The translations under genes were made by a program, and so were the position numbers. From the NCBI GenBank assembly GCA_037892935.1, contig JAYXKI010000010.1:1488001-1552000 (forward strand): a stretch of DNA of 64,000 bases, read 5' to 3'. This DNA comes from Phlebopus portentosus. Its lineage: Eukaryota; Basidiomycota; Agaricomycetes; Boletales; Boletinellaceae. The notes beneath the pieces were generated by a model. That model did not search any database, was not told the origin of the DNA, and saw only the letters and a list, made by a program, of their open reading frames with translations. Of this stretch, positions 27,133-39,674 are shown in pieces; the stretch's first letter is position 1, and every line of letters begins with the position of its first letter.

Positions 27133-27430
27133 ATGCCTATCGCGCCCATCACCGGCACTCTCAGAAAGAGTTTCTTCACTACCCTCTCCGTTGCACTCGG
27201 GCTCGGAACTGCTGGTGCTTACACTTTCTGGTATGTTGTGATTCTTTTCTCGTATTTGCGTTTCGCTGAACATTGCTTCAGGTATGCTGTCCATCTTCCG
27301 CATGGTACGTCTACTACTCTATTCACGACTTATACTGCTTCATCACCTGATACTCATCTTTCCTTCAGCGAAAAAGCAGGAGGAGTACTATCTGAAGCTA
27401 GAGAAACAGAGGGCGGAGAGTTCGTCGTGA
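27133..27430 (+). CDS. COX9: Cytochrome c oxidase subunit (Cox9/COX6C-like)
   Basis: Three exons, 27133-27230, 27282-27304 and 27369-27430, give a 60-residue protein opening MPIAPITGTLRKSF. The IAPITG start, one transmembrane helix (LSVALGLGTAGAYTFWYAV) and a charged EEYYLKLEKQRAE tail are the layout of yeast Cox9, the nuclear-encoded accessory subunit of complex IV in the inner mitochondrial membrane. The middle exon is only 23 bp. Both introns have consensus GT-AG borders. Small size and splicing hide it from simple ORF searches. Confidence 0.85.
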
Positions 27431-27738
27431 AGAAGGATGAGGCTGTTCGTCGTTGCTGTAATAAACGCCAAAATGCGCGTCATCTAAATCAACGCAATAA
27501 CATTCCTTTCTTTTCTGTCATTTTGTTTGAAAATATATGTGACTCTGGCTCCTCGAGAGGACGAGGAACGACGATTGGGACGGCTGCGGGCGCGCTCACG
27601 TGTCGGGACAAATCGAGATGATGAACCCGAACCGACTTCCGTGTTTGCCCTTGCTCTTAATATTGCCAGGCCAGGTCCACGTAAATACTACGCATAATAA
27701 GTAACAGGACAAAATCCTATGTGCAAATATTATATCTA

Positions 27739-29389
27739 TCATCGAACCAACCGCTTGTACTCCTCGCACGTCTCCGGCTTCTCCGCATTAATCGCATTGA
27801 TTGCGTCCCAGTCTGCTCCGATACCAAAGAATCCCCTGCAACAAGAAACGTCAGCACACGTCGAATAAAGCGGCTGAGACAGACGGGTACATTTTTGCTT
27901 CCTTTCTACGCTGTTTTCGCTCTTGATCCCGCTGGCACAACATCAACACTTGCTGTGTATAATCCGATTCCACGGTCCTTTCAAACTTATCCAGCAGACC
28001 CGACTTGGTCGACGATTGCTCCGAGTCCTTGCCGATAGGATGTGCCGAGAACTCTGCCGGGTTGACAAAGTATTTCACGTTATGTCCAGACGTTTCTCGC
28101 CCCATGTTGAACCGTGAAGATGGAGTAAACGAATACCGAGGGTCCGGTACACGTGGCGAGCTGAACAAGTTCGGGATAGCGGATAGGAATGTGATGAGGA
28201 ATAAGACGATAAGTGGTGCAAGCTGAGCAAGTAATGTCCGTATCGACATTTCTTCTCGCCCTCGAGCCTGAGCTCTGGGCCTTGGACCACCCATATGTAC
28301 TCGTGTCGTCCGAAAGCTCCCCGGACCGAAAGAAGCGGTAAACACTGCAGAATTTTATCAGGGAAGCGCGCTAGCTACATAAACGAAGGTAACGATCGTA
28401 CCTCCAGGTCCACCAAATGGACTGCCACCGAGACCGCCACCACCACCGAAGAACATGTTGAATAGCTCTTCAGGAGTGAGCTCACCGTCGAATGTCCCAG
28501 CACTGAACGGATGACCTGCGAATCCGGGCGATCCATTACTTGCAGAAGACATTCCGCCGAACCGTGTATCCGGGTCAGAACCGAACCGGTCGTACTGTGC
28601 ACGTTTGTCGGCATCTTAAAAAGTCTTAGCAACTATGAATCAGAGATAGGAAAGGAGTGATAGCACACCTGAAAGGATCTGGAAGGCCTTCGAGACCACT
28701 ATTTGAAGAGTCAGAATACAAGGGTAGACAGCGTCAAGGTGATACTATCATTGACACACTTTTGAATGCCTCGTCAGCTCCAGGCGCACCATTTTTATCA
28801 GGGTGCAATTGCAAAGCGAGCTATAATCGAAATCAGAATGAACAGCTCGGAAACAAATTCTGAAAAATACCTTTCGATAAGCCTTCTTCACCTCAGCCTC
28901 TGTGCAATCCTTTTTCAACGACATGATCTCGTAATACTCTGTGATCTTGCACGACAGTATTCGTTTGACGACTGCCGCTTGTTCTGGAGTGTAGTCTCTT
29001 TTTTCCTGAGTACTTCCGGTAGATGTTCCATTGGCAGTAGGTTTAGAGGAGGAAGACGAAGCATTTGCATTTTGGTGTCTGTGCTTTGTCCCGGAGGCAG
29101 AGGGATGGGCTTCTGCAGAGGTTGACGAACATGAGGCGTCACCAGACGGAGGCGCAGAGGTAGCTTCAAGTTCGAATATGCGTTCCAGTAACTTTGAGGC
29201 TTCAGGAGTGGGGAATAGACTACGGAATGTGCTCGTTAGAGTCACCTTGATGGAAGATGTCGTTCATAGGTACTGTACATACCTTAACGACTTTTCGGCG
29301 AACCGACGAGCAGAGGGATAGTTCCCTGAGTTACAATGTCGCTGAGATATCGATAAGCACTTGAGCGCCTCGTCCTTGTTGCTCTCCAT
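27739..29389 (-). CDS. Membrane-anchored J-domain protein (DNAJB12/14-like)
   Basis: ATG at 29389, TGA at 27739-27741, several short introns. The N-terminus (NKDEALKCLSISQRHCNSGN) is the short helical repeat seen in DNAJB12/14. The J domain follows (DYTPEQAAVVKRIL, YYEIMSLKKDCTEAEVKKAY, then LQLHPDKN with the essential HPD). Next come a Gly/Phe-rich stretch with FNMFFGGGGGLGG, one transmembrane segment (TLLAQLAPLIVLFLITFLSA) and a C-terminal DUF1977-type region with GHNVKYFVNPAEF. Such proteins sit in the ER membrane with the J domain in the cytosol and recruit Hsp70 for ER-associated degradation. Order and length fit the family. It is divergent from the F-box gene. Confidence 0.88.
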
Positions 29390-29542
29390 GAGACCGTGCT
29401 AGTGTTATGAGAAGACGCCGACGTGGTCTTAAGGTAAGATCAGTGTCATACACGTGACCCTCACGCAAATTTAGATCGCGATTTCGATTTCTAACCTTTA
29501 TCTGACGGAAAGCAAGCATCGAGTCAGGGATATCTGCGACAT
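29390..29542. promoter_or_regulatory. Bidirectional promoter, J-protein / HRT3-like
   Basis: 153 bp between two divergent start codons, the shortest such gap in the window. Both genes relate to ubiquitin-dependent protein turnover, so co-regulation is plausible but unproven. Confidence 0.55.
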
Positions 29543-31284
29543 ATGGACGCGGAGTCGGAAGAGCTGGTCAAGTTTAGGGAGCAATGGAAGGCAGAAATCA
29601 AGCAACGGTCCACTCACTCTCATGTCTCGCCCTCCGGCGATGGAAAGCCTCTACACTACTCTTCTCCTTCAGTTCGTGCTCATCCCTTTGCTGTTCAGCC
29701 TCTGAGTCGGAGTCTTGTATCAGCAGTGGGGACTTACCGGCTTGCGATACAGCACGAGCAGGCAGGAGACCTTGATGAGGCTCTGCGTCTTTACAGGAAT
29801 GCCTTCAGGCTTGATTCTAATGTTGATAAAGCGTACCGTAGAGAGGAACTTCGTCTCGAAGCGGCCGCTTTTCGTGTTGAGAATGGCCACTTCAAGGAAC
29901 ATTCGAGGCGGGACCCTTTCAGTGCGGAGAAAACATTGACGAGTTCGAGGTCGAAGGCGAGACCTATAGTGGGAAAACGCCTGCATACTGGAGCACTCAT
30001 GCGTTTGCTCTCGTCGTTTCCCGATGATTTGGACTTTATTCCTTTGGACTTAGCCAGCAATGTTCCCCTTCGGCTCGTTCCCGATGAAATCATTGTTCTT
30101 ATTTTGAAGATGCTTGATCCTCATTCTATTGAGAGGTTCGCCCTACTCAGCCGGAAAGCCAGAGTTCTATCTCTAGACTCGTCTATTTGGAGGTGCGCCA
30201 CCACGAATCACCTTTGCTGGCTTTGCTGAATAATGCGTAGAGACCTTGTGCAAAAGACATACATTCCACCTCAGATCCCGCACGACTTGACTATCGAGGA
30301 ATTGGCAGACCGATACACGTTTGACTATCGACGGTTCTATATTGAGCATCCCCGGTTGAGACTCGACGGCGTATACATAGCAGTCTGTCATTATGTGTGA
30401 GTCCCTTGTCCCGTCGTAGTATTAGTCACCGAGTAACAAAGACTCCTCAGGCGGCCAGGATTAAATAGCGATAATGTCTGGGTCAGCGTAAGTGTAACCT
30501 ATTTTCCCCCGCTTTTCAGTTGTCATGGCACTCCACGCAACGCTCATGCTCTGCGGACGCGGCGGGTCTAGCAATAAGATGCCGCGACGCACACCGTATT
30601 CGACCATAGAAACTTGCTCAGGCTGTCGCCACCTGTCTCTAGATCGTTTGCCCGTAATGCATACATGACGTTCGTGCGGTGCCATTATTGCTGGAAAGAG
30701 CTGGAAATGGAGCAACACAGGCTAAACGAAACAACACTCTCCAGGTTAGCCACCTCATCACTTACCATAGATACCTGTACGTCGCAGCCTTCAGTCTCTG
30801 TCGCGGACCTCACCTCATCGATATTTAGCCGATTTCTTGCGGATGGGACCGTGATATCTCTTCTAGCTAACGAGGATGTTGAACCACAAACCGTGATTCC
30901 TTTGCTTAAACCGTCTCTTCGCATGAAGGTAGCATTAAAGGCATTATCCTGGGCTTAGAACTGAGTATCGTACAGGGGATGTTTATCGGCGCCTGGTCTT
31001 TAGAAGGAGCCACGATTTACGTCCGGGACCTCGCGGATCCCAGCAGAGGCAACCTCCGCTATACGTTTCAGATGATTTTGACTCTCAAATCCAAGCCTCT
31101 AGGAAGGTGTGTCTGAATGAGGGGCGTGTATTATCTTTTCCCGCTGATCCTGATAACCAGGTGGAACAAATTGGATTTGGCTGGGTACGACTCTGTCAAC
31201 AAAGAAAACGGGGAGGCGATTCCTTTAGGTCTGAAACATGAACGGCCTTTCTGGTTCTCCAAGGTCAGATCATATGTTGCTTAG
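29543..31284 (+). CDS. HRT3: F-box protein, Hrt3/FBXO9 family
   Basis: ATG 29543, TAG 31282-31284, six exons. The N-terminus has a TPR-like helix pair (YRLAIQHEQAGDLDEALRLY). An F-box follows (LVPDEIIVLILKMLDPHSIE ... LSLDSSIWR). The family-specific C-terminal half reads YTFDYRRFYIEHPRLRLDGV, GVYIAVCHYVRPG, VSHLITYHRYL, RFLADGTVISLLANEDVEP, VIPLLKPSLRMKGMF and ends HERPFWFSKVRSY. These proteins are substrate receptors of SCF ubiquitin ligases. Most introns are 46-60 bp, but the intron from about 30489 to 30744 is about 256 bp, far outside the local norm. Its borders (GTAAGT...CTCCAG) and the resulting WVSVSHL junction are good. I saw no conserved element inside it. Confidence 0.87.
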
Positions 31285-31460
31285 TATACGTTTGCTCTCT
31301 GGCTATAGTAGCTAGAACGATTCGTTAGGTTGTCTACCCGATCTTTTGATGACTGCGGAAAGTTGCCAATTAGGGACGTATATTAGCAGTGTGATTATGT
31401 CACCAAATTTATCCATTAACTCACCTCCTGCTCCTGCTCCCGCTTGCCTGTATATTCAAT

Positions 31461-33953
31461 ATGGCCGGTTTTGACGATCTACTCTCATCTTCTCGGCATC
31501 CCTTCGAGGCCAATCCGTTTGCAAATCCATTTGACAAACCTCGTTCGTCCTCTCCAGACCCTTGGTCGACCTTTGGCCAACAAGAGCAAGAGCATGAGGC
31601 ATATGCTGCGGGTTTCGAGGAATTCCAAACATCGGATGAACCTGCGCACGATGTTGTCGGACATGAGGCACATTCTCCAAGGAAATTTCATGAGCATGAG
31701 GGTGAAGAACTTAAAGACACTCGTAGCCCGAGCGAGACGCAATCTACTGATGGAGTTAGCGAGGAATCAGAGACGGATGCTTTGGATAGAGACCTCCAGA
31801 ATCCGGGCTTTCGAGAAAGCATTTCGACCGACGATCATGAAATCGCAGAAGACGTACGTGCCAGGTCACATTCACCCGAGAAATTTGCGGCTGGCTACGA
31901 CGGGTCTAACCCTACAGTGGACGCTCCATTACAGAGTAGCACTCCAAAACCGTCTACACCACCACCAAGCACGAAAGTAGAGCGAACCCAACCCTACTCA
32001 TCTCCCACGCCTGCATCAGCAAAACAGTTTGTTTCCCCTCTTGAATCGCCAGGACCCGGTGTCGTAGCGGCGTTCTCCAGCCTTGCTCTTGGAGGTGAAA
32101 ATACATGCACTGGAGGTTGGCAGGACCCTCCGGCGGAGTATACTGCTCCCGCTTCGCAAAAGTCTGAAGATGCAAGACGAAACGAATCTGTCGAACTCAC
32201 ATCTGAGGCTGCGAAAGAGGTGTGTGTCTTTAAGCCGCAACGACATAAAAAACTGCTTCGAAGGTGACCTTTGACCTTTTATCCTATTTGTCCAGGGCCA
32301 GCCAGCCTCCAGAGAAGGATCTGGAGCGCGACCATTCTTTTCTATTTCCGTAGAGGACCCACAGAAAGTAGGGGACGCGATCCGCCCCTACATTTTGTAC
32401 ACAGTTCATACCAAGGTATGAGATTACTCGAATACGTACATGCCTTATGTCGTGACGGAGCATTGATAACAGACGAATTCTCCTCTCTTCAGCAAGTCTT
32501 CGTTTTCCGTGCTTAGACGCTACTCAGATTTCCTGTGGCTGTATGAAATGCTATGTCTAAACAACCCAGGAGTTATTGTGCCACCCGTTCCGGAAAAAAA
32601 TCCCTTCGGAAGATTTGACAATCTATTTGTTCAGCAGCGGCGACTGGCTTTAGAGATATGTATCCAGAAAATGGCGAGCCATCCTGTTCTAGTCAAGGAT
32701 CCGGACTTCAGGCTATTCCTGGAAAGTGATACCTTCGCTCTTGATGTCAGTGCTGTTTTTGCATTTATATTACCGCATCGTGTTCACTTGCTGAATACGT
32801 GTAAAGATCAAACACAGGAAAACAGAAATGGCACAGGATCGAGGAGGAATACTTTCTAGTATTGGGCAAACATTGACTGGCTCAAAATTCTTGGAAGTTG
32901 ACGATGTATGTATTTGCTGTCCGCGGATAGATACGGATGGTCTCATTACATTTTCAGTGGTTTGACAAGAAGAAAGCATACCTTGACGGTCTAGAATCTC
33001 AGCTGAAGGGCCTCGTGAAGGCTATTGATTCGGTCTCAAAGCAACGAGAAGGCAAGTCCTTGGTCTAGACATCTCCTGTCGAACTAATGGCCTTGTGAAC
33101 TTATTACAGAACTCGCAATTGGCACCGGAGAGTTCTCCCTAAGCATTACAGAACTCTCGGAGTCGGATCTAAGCAAGGAGCTTTGTCATTCTCTCTCTGC
33201 TTTGGGGATTGCCGAGAAAAAAGCGCAGAACCTCCAGCATACCCAAGCGCAGGAAGACACGATTACATTGATGACTACGGGTGAGTCTTCAAATCGATCC
33301 TATATTTATCGTTTGACGGATAGAGAAATCAACGGACGACGTAGTGGAGGAATATTCGCGGATCATCAACTCTGTGCGGGTAAGCATGTCTGACATTCGT
33401 CTTGTCTTGAGTTTGCGGCTAGAATTTCTCAAGATGGCATTCGCTTCGCGCGTGCGCTGCCATTCGCAATGGCAAAATGCGGAAAGTGAACTGCGTCGGG
33501 TCAAGCAGTCGTATGAGAGGGCACGTAGCCAGGGCCGCATTCCTCAAGAACGTACGGGACATGCTCTAGCTCAAATAGCAGAGGTATGCTCTAAAGTTCA
33601 TTCCAAATGGCTTGACTTAGTGTCTTTTCAGGCAGAACGAAGAGCAGTGGATGCTAAGCACGAGTTTGAGCGATGCAGCAGGCTTGTGAAAACTGAATTT
33701 TCGCGATTCGAGGAGGAACGCATTGATGACTTTAAGAAAGCCTTGGAATCGTTCTTGGAGGGAATGATTGAAAGACAACTGGAGGTATGCACCGGCTAAG
33801 ACTCTTGCTTGTATGCGATCTCATCTAAATTCACTTTAGCTGGTAAGGGCGTGGGAAGGTTATCAGGAATTGCTATTGAAAAAAGTCGATGTAAAACCGG
33901 CGACACAGGGCTCCGAAGAGAACCCTGTTGCTGCTAGCAATAGTGCATCCTAA
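31461..33953 (+). CDS. VPS5: Sorting nexin Vps5/SNX1 (retromer)
   Basis: ATG 31461 opens MAGFDDLLSSSRHPFEANPF with NPF motifs that could bind EH-domain proteins, then a long acidic disordered tail. The PX domain follows (SVEDPQKVGDAIRPYILYTV, LRRYSDFLWLYEML, PPVPEKNPFGRF, RRLALEICIQKMASHPVL), including the basic RRYSDF that binds PtdIns3P. The BAR domain comes next (WFDKKKAYLDGLESQLKGL, GIAEKKAQNLQHTQAQEDT, EYSRIINSVR, SQWQNAESELRRVKQSYERA, ERCSRLVKTEFSRFEEERI), ending at TAA 33951-33953. Vps5 pairs with Vps17 to form the membrane-bending part of retromer for endosome-to-Golgi retrieval. About ten short introns are inferred from frame jumps. The 3' end faces MPE1 across 189 bp. Confidence 0.9.
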
Positions 33954-34142
33954 TTTTACTGTCTACATGCCTTACTGAGATATATGCAGAGCCGACATGA
34001 TCACCAATTTGCCCAGGGCGAACGACACCTATGCCGATGTTCAGAAATGACGAGTCGAGCAAGTCTAATCCTCTCCTCAATAACCACGGTGGCTGTAATG
34101 CGCAAGTACCACAGATATATCCTTCTTCCTGATATTCGCCGC

Positions 34143-36162
34143 CTACTCCCAAAACTTTGGCATCTTCACCTGAGGCTCGCCCGTGCCGATTTCTAAGAAG
34201 TCGGAAGGTCGCTCCCTCTTGATATTCCGACGCCTATTGTTGATGGATAGACGTTGGTACGCGGAATCAACTCCCGCCGGTTGTGGATTCGGGAAAGGCG
34301 CCGTAGGCCAAGGAGTCTGTTGAAAGGATGGATTTATACTTCCAGCCGCTTGCTGCGCTGCCGCGGCTGCTGACATATCTGCTGCCAGCGCCGCAAACGT
34401 TTGGGCTTGTTGTAGATGAGCCTGGGTCTGCTGCAATTGAAGCACGGTGGATTGCCGGACCTGATTCGGTAACGACGAATTCTGTAGCATGGTAGATAAC
34501 TGAGTAACCTGACCCTGGAGCTGAGGTATTGTTTCGTTGACGAGCTGAGATAAGTCGAAGTTGGAGCCTGGTTGTTGATCAAATTGCACTTCTGCGTCAG
34601 TGTCAGATCCAGCATCGTCTTTCAAAGTCAGTGTCTGCATTAATTAATTAGCGATTAGAACGTGTTGAAAGCTGCTCGAGATCCCCACTTCTGCAGAGCT
34701 CAAAGCAGCTGCTTCGGCCTCGTTGTTTTCCTTGATAACCTTGTCAATATAGTCGCCAACTCTGGTACGCATTGGTTTATCAATCATAAGACTATCAAGA
34801 GAAGGGATTTTTCTGGAGCATTTTGGACAAATGAAGTCATTTTCGAGCAAGTGAGAATGTATACAGTCTTCGCAGTAGAGCGTGCTGCAGCAAGGTGTTT
34901 TGACAGCTTCCAGAAAAAGTTTGCCATCAATAGGGCATGCCAGAGCAGGATCGGTAAGAGGTTTCTCGCGGACTTCTGCGGGTGTCAAACCCCTCGTACG
35001 AGCAACTTGCTTTTGCCATGAAGCACTATATTTGTTGGTAAGCAGGGCCGAAGTGCAAAAGAAGGACGAGACATACAGATCTGGTTGGGCGACCACATAT
35101 CCACCTTCTGGTGTAACCATGATGCCTTGTGCAAGCTTTCCCTCGGAAGGAGATTCCACTGCTTTGAGGAAACTACGTGGGATGCCAGTAGTTCGTTTGA
35201 TGCGAGGTCGATTATCGTAGTCTCGATCGTTATTGGTGGGACAGTCGTGAATCCAGTGTCCTTTGAATAGGTAAGCACTTTTATAATCATACCGATCCAA
35301 CGGGAACCAACGTACCCTTTGAACCGCATCGATAGCATACGTAACTTGGTGGAAGAGGACGGCCTGTTTGGTGATGAGCTTGACGACTTATGAATGGTTT
35401 TCCACCTCGACCGGTACCCCTCGCACTGTAGACAGGCACGGCACTATAGAAAAAGTTTGCAACGCGTGCATTTATTATGGTGAAGTAACAACAGACAATG
35501 GAAGAAAAATACTAACTGCGACATCTTTTCTTGGGTCTCCTCCCAAACATCAGTCTGCGCTCTAAACATGGCTGCCATCGCCGCAGCTTCATCACCGTCC
35601 GTTGAGGGTGCGACGGGAATTGGTGTCTTTAGATTGAGGTAAACACATCCCAGCGAAACTGAAGACAAGAGAATAGACGTACTGAAGGTTTCACGTCAGG
35701 AGGATCGTCTTTCCCATCGAACCGTACAGTCACTGCGCCAGTGCCCACTCGGGCTCTCATAAGGCTTGAGGTCGGTACCTTGTCCTTTCCATATAATACA
35801 TCTGATTGGGTACCATTTGGGGCCGCTGCTGTAAGGTACAATACTCCTCTCCCCTTCCCAGTCTTTGCAGGGACACGTTTAGCAATGACGGATGAAGACC
35901 GCGGAACTATATGAGTATCATCCTCGTATTCTGTAGAATAAAAGCAAGTTTAGTCTGCAAGGTAAGTCGCATATAGAATAGGCTCGGACGCACCCTGTTC
36001 ATTAGAAGGGTCGAATAGGAGAAGGTCGAAATCGTTCGCCTTGAGATTATTCGCAACAATTATTTCTCTTTTAAGATCGAAAACTGAAATGCCTGTTCCA
36101 TCAAATGATATTTTGGACTCATCCTTTTGAGATTTGAATCTATAGTAAACGAAAGAGGCCAT
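34143..36162 (-). CDS. MPE1: Mpe1/RBBP6-like mRNA 3'-end processing factor
   Basis: ATG 36162 starts a DWNN ubiquitin-like domain (MASFVYYRFKSQKDESKISF, FDLKREIIVANNL). A linker follows, then a CCHC zinc knuckle (CYRCGSKGHWIHDCP) split by an intron near 35250-35310. A basic segment TTGIPRSFLK comes next. A RING/U-box-like module carries CPIDGKLFLEAVKTPCCSTL, YCEDCIHSHLL and CPKC. The C-terminus is Gln/Ala-rich and ends PKFWE. This order is that of Mpe1, a subunit of the cleavage and polyadenylation factor in the nucleus that acts in poly(A)-site recognition. No damage seen. It is the last host gene before transposon sequence begins. Confidence 0.9.
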
Positions 36163-36332
36163 TGCACTCGCAGTACTTGAGAGTATGATACTGAGTATGT
36201 TATGTTGATTGCAGTGAGAGTCGATCAGGATTCAGGACCGGGTTACAGCGAATTCCATAATAATTTTGGCACGTGACTTTCAGCCCCAGCACAGCCACAC
36301 TGGGCAATGACCGAGGTAACTCCCAAGATGTA

Positions 36333-37116
36333 CAGTCCCCTGACAAAAGTTTTGTCACCCCCTTTTTTATATGTTTTTTGCAAATTTCTCTGTCAATTTT
36401 ACTTGTTCCTTCTGAAAAAAATTCAGCATTATTCTGTCATAAGAAGTAACATTCCTGTGAAGTTTCATGAGAAAATACCAGAAATTGAGTTCAAAATATA
36501 ATTTGGATAGTGTCAATTTACATAGAGAAAATGATTGACTCTCAGAGACTCTTTTCTTCATAAAAATATTTTCACACAAGCTACTAGCATGAGACTTTGT
36601 AAACATGCTGTTCTAATAGTATTACATATCATATAAATTTACTGGATTTTTCTTACATGTGTGGAATAGTTTGGAGGGCAATGAAGCTCAAGTGAGATCA
36701 AAGATAGCCAAAACAAAAGGGAAAATTGGCAAAACTGCCACTTTCCAACCACACCAAGTGTAGCCCAGGCTCTCTCGCTTGATACAAAAATCTGAAAAAA
36801 TCATATGTTATTCCTACATATGAGAAATGTAAAAGTGTAAAATTTTATGTTGTTTCAAGGAGTTGTTGAGCCTCTGGAGGTCAAACAATACCGAAAAATT
36901 AGGCCAATTTGGTGCATATAGTCACTTTGGCCTGTTTCCAGTTCCAACTCAGTTTTCAAGTTTTTGCTGTCAAATTTTGCATATATATTGGTTCATATCA
37001 TAGAATGATTGTAAATTTTTTTCAGAAACAAGAGGGCTGAATTGAGCATGAAAAAATGAAGATTACACTAAGAATGGCCTAAAAACATGGGTGATAAAAC
37101 TTTTGTCATGTGACTG
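36333..37116. mobile_element. Non-autonomous Tc1/mariner-like element (MITE), 784 bp
   Basis: 25-bp inverted ends with 22 matches, CAGTCCCCTGACAAAAGTTT... at 36333-36357 and the complement at 37092-37116. They are flanked by TA on both sides (36331-36332 and 37117-37118), the target duplication of Tc1/mariner elements. The interior is AT-rich with no transposase. Length, CAGT end and an internal TTTCAAGGAG motif are shared with the element at 5129-5924. It starts 170 bp beyond the MPE1 start codon and so may affect that promoter. Confidence 0.82.
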
Positions 37117-37118
37117 TA

Positions 37119-39214
37119 TGTAAAAATTTTAAATCTCATGATGTGTCTCACCATATAAGAGATTTAAATTTCTATGCTAGAAAGATTCTAGAATCTCTCT
37201 AGCCCTGAGATCCTTTCTAAGATATTTGATCTATTGAGGGTGCTATATCAGTCACCCTCTAGATAATGTCTACTTTCAGTTTGGTGAGTTACTACAACAT
37301 TATTGAATGCCTCACCTAAACAGCTGACAAACTTGAGATATCACTGATAGAGGACTAGTGCCACTGACAATCAAAGAGATGCACTCTTATTATGAACTAA
37401 TTATCTTGTGCTAAGTGCTCAACTAGGAGATATCTTCATATACTATTATAGTGCATCAAGCATCTATGATCAGTACTTATAGCTATAGTATAGTATATGG
37501 GAGGGGGCAGATTGAAAGCCTGTTAGCACCTAAGTCAGTTGTCACAAACAATTACTACTTATAACTGGTGCATCAAGAATATATCTTTGTGACCAAGCCA
37601 GAACTTTTAACCTAGGATTAATCTAGTGTTATTCACCAACCTTTCCAAGTGGGAACAGTAAGATAGCCTTAACATTATGTTAGGCAATAACCTAACACTC
37701 ACATTGTTAGAGCTCACAAACTAAGAGACAGTCTTAATAAGCAAGAGAACTATCACTCAGATAATTTGAGTAATAGTCAGTAATGTTAAAAACAAGTAGG
37801 TGTATAACTGAAAGATGTAATAAATATTAAGGTAATGTTAGAGATGTAGGCTTGGGGTTACACTAGTTTTGATCCTTTTGCCTAAGCAGTAGTGTGTTGT
37901 GTAGGAGTGATCCATCTACCTATATTTAGCTATATCATGCAGTCCTCTTACTAATCTTTCTGGTCACAGTTTTAATTAAAGATGCTTTTAGATATGAGGT
38001 AGAGTAAGAGCAGATTGGAATTTCCAAAAGGCATAGTAGTATAAAGTACATAGTGAGTTGTGTTAGGACACTATCACCAGTGTGTTAAGAGGATCAAAAG
38101 ATAGAAGAAAGAGGGCCTACTTCTAATACTATTTATACTTTCTAGATAATTTATTTTTCATCCTATTTCTTACTTATCTTCTCTCCACTTTACTCTACTT
38201 TGCTTCATCTTTCTCCACTTCACTCTACCATTATATCACTTCCTTCAAAATTCTGCTCTACTGAGCACTACTTTACTCCAACATATCTTCACTGTGATGA
38301 AATTTTGTGGAGTTGCTAACTAAGACAATAGAGGTGCTACTTAGGTATAGAAAGCTCTACTATCAGTACTCTATTATGATATCAAGTCCATCATCAGGTG
38401 AGATTGTAGCTCTTAATGCAATGTAGACAGCTTGATATGTGACTTTTCACTATTTGTCTTGTAGTCCAAAGAGTATAAGTACAACTTGTACATCAGTATT
38501 GAGATGTCAGATTGGTATAGAGTATAGTCCAATACATATCATAAACTGTATAAATTATGCTAGAAGATGCAGTTGCATTTGAGTGACTAGCTATACTTTG
38601 TCTAGGGGTTGAATATTGCAAATATAATACCATATCTTCCATTGGAGTACCAGTTGTAGTTGCTTAGTGTCCAGATTTGCATTCCTTAGTAAATAAAGGT
38701 TCACTTGTACTGTAGAGGCTAGACTTAGGTTGTGCAGCTCTGGCTTATGCTATCCTAGTATCTTCTAAGTTATTGGGTCTACAGCTTGAGGGGTTTAAGT
38801 TATAAATATGAGTTCTTTATGTCACTCGAGTACTATAGGATTGATGGATTGACATGTAACACTTCTTGCATATGATATTGTACTTCAATTTGGCAGTCAC
38901 ATGTCTGGCTTATAGTATGACATACCACAAAGTTAATCTCATAAAGAACTATATATGTTTGAACATGAGTCTGACAGTACTGGAATGCCAGCAATATCTC
39001 CATTGAGCTCAAATTAACCTTTAGCCTTTAGTCATTAGATATTAGGCTTTAGTAGTCATGTTAGGCTTTAGTAATTATATTTTAGGCTTTTTAGGTTTCT
39101 AGTAGTTTTAATCACTTCTTAACTTCTTTTGATCAGCTCAGATTGAGTGCTTAGTCGGTAGTATTAAGATAATAGTCAGTGGTAATAAATCAGTAGTGGT
39201 AGTTGCTGGTTGGT
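37119..39214. other. AT-rich, CpG-depleted decayed sequence
   Basis: No ORF over 60 codons on either strand across 2.1 kb. Reading the bases, I found no CG dinucleotide from 37119 to 38826, and only a handful after that. Short direct repeats occur (TCTCCACTTTACTCTAC/TCTCCACTTCACTCTAC near 38181 and 38212, and the TTTAGGCTTTAGTA run near 39040-39090). Best read as old repeat DNA eroded by methylation-linked deamination. Confidence 0.6.
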
Positions 39215-39674
39215 TGTTAGGCAGACGGCTCAAGGACTGAGTCGAGGTAGGCTAATACAATAACAAATAAGCGTGAATGAGATAATCCCAAACATGTCAC
39301 TCAAATCAAGACAGCTAAGACAAGGCTTAAGTCCAGACCGTCGAATGCTATGTCGAAGTGAAGGTAAGTACAATTCAATAAACTATTAATACAAGAGTAA
39401 ATACCTATGTCGAAGTGAAGGTAAGTAGAATAGAAAGACAAGGAAATGAAAGAGTCAAACTATCTACTTATATAGACTTTGAGCACAGGAAAGGTCTACT
39501 CTAATAGGAAGTCACATGACAAGGAATGGGATGATTAGTGAACGTGATAGAACATTGTGGAATGTTCTGGCAAATGGATGAATAAGCACATAAGAAAAAT
39601 AAAAGAAAAGAAAAAGAATATTAAAAATAGATGATGATGTAAGAAGGGAAAAGGAAAATGTTCGAGTCCTTACA
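39215..39674 (-). repeat. 3' LTR of the old chromovirus-type element
   Basis: 460 bp, TG...CA ended, pair of 59892-60351. It contains an internal direct repeat of ATGTCGAAGTGAAGGTAAGTA (20-21 bp, near 39350 and 39407). Confidence 0.92.
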
